From: Pseudomonadota bacterium
GTDB lineage: Bacteria > Pseudomonadota > Alphaproteobacteria > Rhizobiales > Xanthobacteraceae
Direction: 5' to 3'
NCBI GenBank assembly: GCA_018971625.1
Contig: JAGXAJ010000014.1
Coordinates: forward strand, 1 to 64,000
DNA length: 64,000 nucleotides
In this document: in pieces, positions 25,703 through 34,200 of the stretch
Layout of the letters: every line of letters begins with the position of its first letter
Position numbering within the stretch: the first letter of the stretch is position 1
Notes under the pieces: model-generated
What the model was told of the DNA's origin: nothing
What the model saw: only the letters and a program-made list of their open reading frames with translations
The model's database searches: none
Position numbers and translations under genes: made by a program

Positions 25703-27934
25703 CTATTTCGTCAGCAGCGCGAACGCCCCGTTCCAGTCTTCCGGCGGTGGGTTGTTCTGGTAGTTGAGGATCCGCGCTTCATACAGATTGTAGAGCAATT
25801 CAAGCGAACGGGCAGCGTCGGTCTTGCGGCCGCGCTCGATTGCCTCCAATGCGCCGCCCCAATCGCGGCTGCGGTAGCAAGCCAGCATCTCGATGGTCAG
25901 ATTGCGCAGGCGCTGGAAGCGGCCGGAATGCGCGGTGTCCTCGCGGCCGGCGATGGCGTAGATTACCTCGGGCTCTTTCTTGCCCTTGACCATGATGAAA
26001 TCGAGCTCGAGGATCGCGAACTTGTCCTTGACCGCCAACGCGGTCTTCGAGCCGACGATGATCGGGAAGCCATATTCCTTGGACTGGCCTTCCAGCCGTG
26101 ACGCCAGGTTGACGCTGTCGCCGAGCACCGAATAGTCGAAGCGCAGGTCGGACCCCATATTGCCGACCACGCATGCTCCGGTGTTCAGGCCGACGCCGAC
26201 ATTGAGCGGAATGTAGGCGGGGCCACCGTCCTGCGCCTCGATTTCGCGCTGCTTGTTCAGCACATCGATCCGTTCCAGCATGTCGACCGCGGCTTCGCAG
26301 GCATTGAGCTGGTGTTGCGCATCGTCCAGCGGCGCGTTCCAGAACGCCATGATGGCGTCACCCATATATTTGTCGATGGTGCCCTTGCGTGCCAGGATCG
26401 CGTTGGTCAAAGGCGTCAGGAACCGGTTCATCAGCGCGGTCAAGCCTTGCGGATCGTTCTTGTAGGACTCCGAAATCGAGGTGAAGCCGCGGACATCGGA
26501 GAACATGATCGTCATCTCGCGCTCCTCGCCGCCGAGCACGAGCTTTTCCGGCGACTGCGCCAGTTGCTCGACCAGCGCCGGCGACAGATACTGGCCGAAC
26601 GCCGAGCGGATCTGACGCCGCTGCGCCTGCTCGCGTACGAAACTGGAGAAAATCATGCTGAGATAAATCGCCGTGGTCGACAGCAGCGGATAGGTAAAAT
26701 CGATCAGAAGATTCCGGGTGTAGAAATACCAGGAGGTACCGATCAACAGCGAGGCGAACAGCCCGCCGCCGATGACGAGAGCGACCGGTCCCAACATCGG
26801 CGCGAAAATCACCACCAGCAGACCTAGCACCAGCGCGGCGGCAGCTTCGACAGCGGAACCCCAGACCGGCTCGGACAACAGCGCCTTTTCGAAATTGGCC
26901 TCGATCACCTGGGCATGGATTTCGACGCCAGGCATCTGACGCCGCTCCGCCGGCGTGGTCTTGTTGTCGTTCAATCCGACCGCCGAAGTGCCGATCAGCA
27001 CGATCTTGTGGTTGATCTTCTCGGGCGGGACATTGCCTTCGATCACATCGGAGGCGGAAACGTAGATCGAGGGATCGTGCTTGGCGAAATGTATCCAAAG
27101 CTGGGCGTTGTAGTCGGTGGGGATGTTTGCACCCCGTAGCATGACGCTCTTGACCGGTCCGGTGGGTTCGGCCTTGACCATGATGGTCGGCGTGCCGGTC
27201 AGCACCCGCAATATCTCAAAACTCAGCGACGGCAGCGTCATGCCCTGAGCCCGCAACATCATCGGCACGCGCCGGACGATGCCGTCGCGCTCGGGCTCGA
27301 TGGTAAACAGGCCGCGGCCCGCCGCGGCCGTCTCCAGCACGCGGACGTTGCGCAACAGCCCATTGAAATTGAGGAAGTAGTGCGTCGGATCTCCACCGAG
27401 CGTTGCGATCCCGGTTTGCGGAAGGCTCTTGTCGAGATTCGGATTGACCTGCTCAAGAGCGGTTTCGCCCAGGATCACGCGCGAACGCCGGATCGCATCA
27501 GCCAGGATCTGGTCGTTGGTCGGCAATTCCCGCAACTTGTTCTTGGTCACGTCGTCGAGGTACCGCATGGTGTCGGCGACGACATCCGGATTGAGCCGGT
27601 CGGGCTCCGAGAACACCATGTCGAAGCCGATCGCGAGCGCGCCGAGGTTCGTGAGGTTGATGATCATGTCGGCAATCCGCGTCCGCGGCCACGGCCACTG
27701 ACCGAATTTGGCCAGGCTCTTTTCGTCGATATCGACGATGGTGACCGGCCGTTGCGTCTTGACCCTCGGCGCGATGCGCTGGAATCCGTCGAACACCCTG
27801 ATCCGAAGTTCCTCGATCGGTTGTGGATCCCAGACACGCAGCGCCGCGAATCCGACCAGGATGGCGAGGCCCATCAGCCTCGCAAAGCCGAACGTCCGTG
27901 CGAACCAGCGTCGCAATGCCCTCAGGCGCTTCAT
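25703..27934 (-). CDS. CHASE2-domain class III adenylate/guanylate cyclase
   Basis: The 743-residue protein has an N-terminal membrane anchor (FARLMGLAILVGFAALRVWD), an extracytoplasmic CHASE2 sensor (~50-350; VTIVDIDEKSLAKFGQWPWP and HKIVLIGTSAVGLND are typical), three transmembrane helices (~355-430) and a C-terminal cyclase domain. The catalytic domain keeps both metal-binding aspartates (MTIMFSDVRGFTSI; TIDKYMGDAIMAFWN) and DYSVLGDSVNLASRLEG, so it should be active; ATP is the likely substrate. It lies 309 bases downstream of the giant FecR/VCBS gene on the same strand. CHASE2 cyclases next to FecR-domain proteins are a known association; here a sensor role for that envelope system is inferred. 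Confidence 0.93.
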   Translation of the reverse strand: MKRLRALRRWFARTFGFARLMGLAILVGFAALRVWDPQPIEELRIRVFDGFQRIAPRVKTQRPVTIVDIDEKSLAKFGQWPWPRTRIADMIINLTNLGALAIGFDMVFSEPDRLNPDVVADTMRYLDDVTKNKLRELPTNDQILADAIRRSRVILGETALEQVNPNLDKSLPQTGIATLGGDPTHYFLNFNGLLRNVRVLETAAAGRGLFTIEPERDGIVRRVPMMLRAQGMTLPSLSFEILRVLTGTPTIMVKAEPTGPVKSVMLRGANIPTDYNAQLWIHFAKHDPSIYVSASDVIEGNVPPEKINHKIVLIGTSAVGLNDNKTTPAERRQMPGVEIHAQVIEANFEKALLSEPVWGSAVEAAAALVLGLLVVIFAPMLGPVALVIGGGLFASLLIGTSWYFYTRNLLIDFTYPLLSTTAIYLSMIFSSFVREQAQRRQIRSAFGQYLSPALVEQLAQSPEKLVLGGEEREMTIMFSDVRGFTSISESYKNDPQGLTALMNRFLTPLTNAILARKGTIDKYMGDAIMAFWNAPLDDAQHQLNACEAAVDMLERIDVLNKQREIEAQDGGPAYIPLNVGVGLNTGACVVGNMGSDLRFDYSVLGDSVNLASRLEGQSKEYGFPIIVGSKTALAVKDKFAILELDFIMVKGKKEPEVIYAIAGREDTAHSGRFQRLRNLTIEMLACYRSRDWGGALEAIERGRKTDAARSLELLYNLYEARILNYQNNPPPEDWNGAFALLTK

Positions 27935-28243
27935 GCGGTCTGGATATCAGGTTTGGGCGATCGGATCATGTCGGCGGGGGGCAATCAGGCCGGGATTGTT
28001 AACGGCGAAAAGCACATCGTGGCTGGCGCCGCTGCGGGAAGATACAGGTGCGGCCATTCATCTTGTCGTCGCCGGCCAAGTTGTGCAAATAATTTGTGGC
28101 CGCTGATCCGCAAGCACTGCCTCGTGCACGACAAATATTACTGGCTCGACGGGTTGACACGCTGCCACTGCCCGATCCGAAAAGCGATTTCGGCGCCGGG
28201 CGGCAGAACAGCGAGCGCGTGTTGCGGGAAGTCGAGCAGCGAT
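27935..28243. other. Intergenic region between cyclase and giant protein genes
   Basis: This 309-base gap follows the stop of the giant gene and precedes the cyclase ATG on the minus strand. No strong terminator hairpin with T run was found, so read-through from the giant gene is conceivable. No gene is supported here. Confidence 0.4.
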
Positions 28244-31200
28244 CTAAACGAAATGGAAGTCGTGGGCGTGCAACAGCGCCTTCACGACGGCGCTCGTTCC
28301 GGCATCCATACTGTCGGGCACCGGAGCCATCTGGCCATGGCCGTCGTCATGCGGCTTGTCGGGATCCGCGTTCACAAAGGTCTGGCCGTCGAGCCGATGG
28401 GTGTCGGCATTCAAATAGGCGCCGTTCGTATCGTGGGCGTTATCGGCGAAGTTGAATACGAAGCTATGGCTGGTTGCGGCCACGGCTTGCGTTACGGTGC
28501 CGGGATCTGGCGTCGTGCTTGGGGCAACCGGCGGATCATAAACAATCGTGCCGCCATTGTTGTCGGTCGTGAAACTGAAATTCTGAGCCTGATAGACGCC
28601 GTTGAAATACAGAGTTGTACTGTGGGCGCCGTCGCTCACGAATAGCGAGTCATTCGCCGCGTTGAAGCTCTCGGTGAAGGAAGACGAATTGTGATCAATC
28701 CCCTTCAGATCGATCTGGTCGGACCCGGCCGGGGTGCCGTCACCGGTGAAGCCGGAGATGACGCCGCTGAAGCTCGACGGCGTGTCGATCGTCAGCTTTC
28801 CGGTCGAACCCTCGAACACCACATTCTCGCTGGTCGAGCCGCCGGCCTCGAACGTGCCGCCGTCGGCGATCGTGAACTGGAAGTCGCCCGGATGCGCCTT
28901 GAGCTGGGCAACGCTGACATTGTCCAGCGTAATCGTGTCCCCGGTGCTGTCGGCGATCAGGGTATTGGCGCCATTGGCGCCGGAGGCAACCGTGCTGTTC
29001 AGAAGCGCCGTAACACTGGCAAATGACATGCTGCTGATATCGATGACGTCGTTGCCGACGTCGAAATCGCTAATCGTCGCGCTGCCGAAATGCGCGTTGA
29101 AATTGTAGACGTCATGGCCGCCGTTGCCGGAAATCGTGACCCCGCCTCCAACATCGGTAAACGTATCGTTTTGAGCTGTTCCATTGACGACAGACGCGCC
29201 GTTTCCGACCAGCGTGATGGTGAGCGCCTGGTTGGCGGTGGTGGCATGCCCGTCGCTAACGGTTGCATTGAAGGTCAGGGTCAGCGTGTCGCCCGGCTGC
29301 AGGAAATCGAGATTGGCGTTGGCGGGATTGTAGGTCCAATCCAGTACATCCTGTCCGCCGGTCGTTTTGACGGTGCCAAAGGTGATCGCACCGGAAGCGA
29401 TCAGCGCAGAGACATCCACGCCGGACGGCAGGGTCGTTGAGCCGTTGTATTCGGCGACGGCATTGCCAGCCACGGACGCCGTCAGCGTATCGCCGATGTC
29501 GGCATCGTTCACGGTGAGCGTGCCGGTGATCGGCCCGGCAAGATGGACGTGGGAATCCCCTGCCGAGATATTGTCGATCTCGAACGCATTCGAGCTGCTT
29601 GTCAGCACCACCGTGGTGAACGGCGCCAGATCCGAAAATTCGACGTAGCCGTTCGACGAAAACGACCCCTGACCACCATTGGCAAGAAGCGGCGCAACGT
29701 CAGCGCCCGAGTAGGTAGCGACCAGCTGGCTTCCATCGTAGAAGCTGATCGTATTGTAGGAGTCCGCCGACCCCCAATACAGGCCGAACTGATTCTGCTC
29801 GGTCGCAAAGGTGATGGTTTCCGAGCCGCCGGCGCCAATGCTCAGGTAATTCGTAGCATCCGGCCCACCCATGAACGGGGCCGCCGAGGCGGACGATGAG
29901 CCATTCACGACGCCGGCATGGCCCGACCCGCTAAATGTGGCACCGAGGGCAGTGCTCGTAAAGTCGCCGAAGCCAGCCCCGTTATTCGATGCGTAGCCGG
30001 TCTCAATACCCTTCTCATCGAACGTCTCAGTGGGTAGTCCGAGCGCGTTCGTTGTCGTCCCCGCGCTCAAGACAGTCGGCCCTAGAATAACTGTCTGTGT
30101 CGCCGGATTGGTTTCACCTGCAATTGTCGGGGCATCGTTGCTGCCGGTGATGGTGACCGTGATCGGCGTGGTCGCCGTACCGCCGTTGTGGTCGGTGACG
30201 GTGGCGTCGTAGGTCAGGACCAGCGTGTCGCCCGCCGCCATGAAGTCCAGCGCGCTGTCGGCGACCGAGTAGGTCCAGCCGTACGAACCATTGTTGGCAT
30301 TGCCGCTGTTGGCGGCAAGCGTCAGCGCGCTCTCGAGCGCCGTGACCGCGGCCTGCTCGGGCGCCGTGAGCGCATGCGTGAGATCGTGGCCCGCCGCGTC
30401 CTGATAGTCGAACGAGGAATATGAGACCTGGACCGTCGGCCGGTCGGTGATGTCGACATCGGTGAACGTGATGGTGCCGGTGGCCGTATCGGTCGCGGTG
30501 CTTCCGGTGACATTCGGCGCCTCGGCGAGACTCGCGCTGGTCGCATTGGTGGAAGTGCCGATGAGCTGTACCGAGGTGACGGCCACACCATTGTCGTCGA
30601 TCGTGGCCCAAACCGAACCATTAGCAGTCGCGACGAGATTCCCGAGAATCTGGTTGCCATCCTGATGTCCGTAATCAACGAGCGTGTCACCTTGTGTGAT
30701 ATTGCCATTTGGGCCAACGATGGCGAAGTGAACACCTTCGCCGCTCGAATCATATCCGCTCCAGGCAAATACGACGGAACCGTCCGCCAGTGATACCGTT
30801 TTGGCATCGCGCGGCCCCGGCGTTTGTGTCGTCAGCTGCGTCTGATCGCCGATCGGATTTCCGGAAACATCGAGCACACGGTATTCAATTTTGGCATCGC
30901 TCGGCGCTCCCCACGAAACGGCATAGCTGCCATCGTACCAGTCAACGAGGACCTTGCCGTCGGTTGCGATCGAGATATGGGGAGCAAACAGATTTCCGGT
31001 AGTCTGGCTAATCTCGAACGGCGATCCGGCCGTCCCGGGAATGACATGACCGGAACTGTCAAGAATCCGCCCATAGATGACATGACCGGAGCCGTCGGCC
31101 TGGCTCCAGGTTGCCAGAACATCTCCGTTCGGCAATTGAGCCATGTCGACGTCGTCGTACCATCGCACTTCCCCGGTGCCGGCGTCGATCTGGAACGGTT

Positions 31201-34200
31201 GGCTGTCTCGTGCAGTACCATCTGCATTGAAGGTCTCTGCAACGAGGTTGCCGGAACTATCCTTCCAAACAAAGAGAAATCCGCCATCCGCCAGCGCGGT
31301 CGCGTCGTGGATATTGAATTCGGCATAACTCCCAACAGCGCTGAAGGTATTGAGCAGGTTTCCGGCGCTATCAAATGCCGAGAAAACTAGCCCCGAGTCG
31401 CCGCTTTGACTGTAAGTGACCACGAACCCGCCGCCGGTGAGCGGAACGAGACTGCCATATCCAGCCGAATCGTCCACGGAGAACGAGTGCTGCACAACGC
31501 CGGATGCATCGACGATTCGACCCTCGCCCGGGAACGCCAGGATGACGTAGCCGCCCCCCGCGAGCGGGGCCTCCAGAATCGATGCGTTGCTCGGCGACGT
31601 TGCCGCCGCTGAAGTGACCGGAGTTTCGGCTTGGCCGTCACTGTTGAACACCCGTACGTCCACGCCATCACCGCTGGAATCATTCCAAACGTAAAGGATG
31701 TCGTTGCCGTGGCTGGCGGATGTAATGTTATTTTGACTGCCGTCAGCATTCGAGACGACGGCTAGCGGGCTAAAACTCGAGTTGGAATTAATATTATCCG
31801 TCGCCGTGATCGTCGGTGCGTCGTTGGCACCCGTGATGGTGAAGCTCACCGGCTGCGAGGAACTGGCGCCGTTGTTGTCGGTGATGGTGACGTTGTAGGT
31901 CACCGTCAGCGTCTCGCCGGCAGCGAGGAAATCGAAGGTATTGTCGGCGGCGCTATAAGTGAAGCCGATCGAGCCGGCACCGCTGTGGGTGCTGTCGGTC
32001 TCGGTCAGCGCCAGCGTGCTGGCGTCAGTCAATGCCGTGATCTGCGCCGCGGTCAGGCTGCCGCCGGACCAGACATAGCTCGGATCGCTCTGGGTTGCCG
32101 TGTGCGTATCGGTGAGGTCGACATCGGTAAAGGACAGCGCGCCCGAAGCAGAGTCGATATCCGTGGCGTCGCCGGTCTCGCCGGCGCGTTCGGTGATCGC
32201 ATGCAGGCCGGTGCCATTGGTGCCGGACGTATCCGCAGCCAGGACGGGAGCGTCATTGCTGCCGTCGATGGTGACGGTGACGGTCGCGATATCCTGTCCG
32301 CCCTGATGATCGTCCAGCGTGACTGTCGATGTCACCGTCGCAGTCTCGCCCGCCCCGAGGAAGTCCAGCGAGCCGTCGGTGATCGCGTAGGTCCAGTCGA
32401 TCTCGCCGTTATTGGTGTTGGTGACCGGCGTCAGCTGGAAGCCACTTTCGAGTGCGCTCGTCTCCGCGTCCGTCAGTGTGCCGCCGGTCCAGGTGACGGT
32501 CTGCAACGTAACCGTAGCTGTCGGCCGATCGGTCAGGTCGATATCAGTGAAATGAATGGCGCCGCCGGCCGGCGTGGAGTCGTCTACCGCCGGCGATCCC
32601 GTGACATCAGTAAGTTCCGCCACGGTGGCGGTTTGCGCGGTCTCGCCCGAGGCAAAGACCGGTGCGTCATCATTGGCATTCAGCGTGATCAGCAGGTCGT
32701 GATTGCCATCGTCGGAGCCAGCGAAATGCGCATTGGTGTAATCGCCGATCAGTTGCAGGGCGATCGAATGGCTACCGTCAGTGACGGTCAGGGTGCCGCC
32801 GGTATTGCCGGCATTGCTGACATAGGTTGCGGTGGTGCCCGGCCCGTAGCCGATTGTGGTCAGGTCGATCTGGTCGGTCGCAGCCAGGCCGACGATGCTG
32901 CCGCCGAAGCTGCCGGTGTCGATCTGCAACTTACCGTCGGTACCGGTGAATGAAACATTCTGCGTGTCCGACACATTCAGGTCGAGCACCGCGCCGCCGT
33001 CGATCTGGATCGTTCCGCCATCGTTCGCGACGCTGTCGGCGACAGAGCCGGTGCCGGTGATGGTCAACTGGCCGCCGGTAACCTCGATCGTCCCGTCATT
33101 GGTGACACTGGTGTTCGCCAATGTGACGTCGCCGCTGGTTTGCACCAGGCCGTGCGCTGCGACGTTGAAGCCGCCGCCAGTGACGCTGACACCGCTCAGC
33201 TTCAATGTATCACCGGTGGCGCCATCAACCTGGATTGTGGCGCCGCTGGCGGTGTCGTCGAACGCGGTGCCGGTAACCGTGACATTGTCGAGCGTTAAGG
33301 TCTGGTTGGCCTCGATGGTCACATGGCCGCCGTTCAACGCCGCATTGCCGTCGATCGTGCTGGAGCCGGTGACGTCGATCGTACCGTTGTCGGTGATCGC
33401 GCCGCCGTCGATCGTGGCGCCCGACAGCGTCAGAGTCGCGCCGTCATCGAGCTGGATCGTCGCGCCGCTGGCGGTATCGTCGAACGAGGTCCCGGTCACC
33501 GCGACGTCGTCCAGCGTCAGGGTCTGATTGGCCTCGATGGTCACATGGCCGCCGTTCAACGCCGCATTGCCGTCGATCGTGCTCGACCCCGTGACGTCGA
33601 TCGTACCGTTGTCGGTAATCGTGCCGCCGGTGATCTCGGCATCGTTCAGCGTCAGCTTGCCGTTGCCGTCGATCGTGACCGTGCCGGCGGTATTGTCGAG
33701 CGTCGTTGTATCATCGAGCGTCAGCGCGTTGCTTGCGGTGATCTCGATGGAGTTTCGGTTGGTGACGCCCACATGGTCCAGCGTGACGTCGCCCGCAACC
33801 GAGAGAATCCCGGTTGGGCCCACCGTCAGCGTGCCGTTCGCGATGCTCGTGGTGTTTTCCAGAACCAGCGTCGTCAGTGTCGCGGCATCATCGACATTGA
33901 CGGCGCCCGATCCGGTGACCGCGACGCCATCGAGCGTCGCGCCCGTTCCCTCAATGTCGAGCGTGCCCGAATTGGAAAGCGAGCCGCCGGTGACCGAAGC
34001 GCCGCCCTGCAGCGTCAGCGTGCCGGTGCTGTCGACCGTGATCGTGTGGTTGGTATTGGCGACCGTGGTAAGCAAATCGAGCGTCAGCGCGCCGAGGGCC
34101 ACAATCTCGACACCGCCGGTGTTGGTGATCTGCTCGTTGTCGAGCGCGTTGCCGGTGCCGCTGGCGTTGATCTGGCCGGCATTGCCGAGCGTACCGTTTT

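Noticed and set aside
28800..29200. Classical RTX calcium-binding nonapeptide array at the C-terminus of the giant protein
   Set aside because: Only one hemolysin-like stretch (GNGGHDVYNF) is present; no series of GGxGxDxLx repeats was found.
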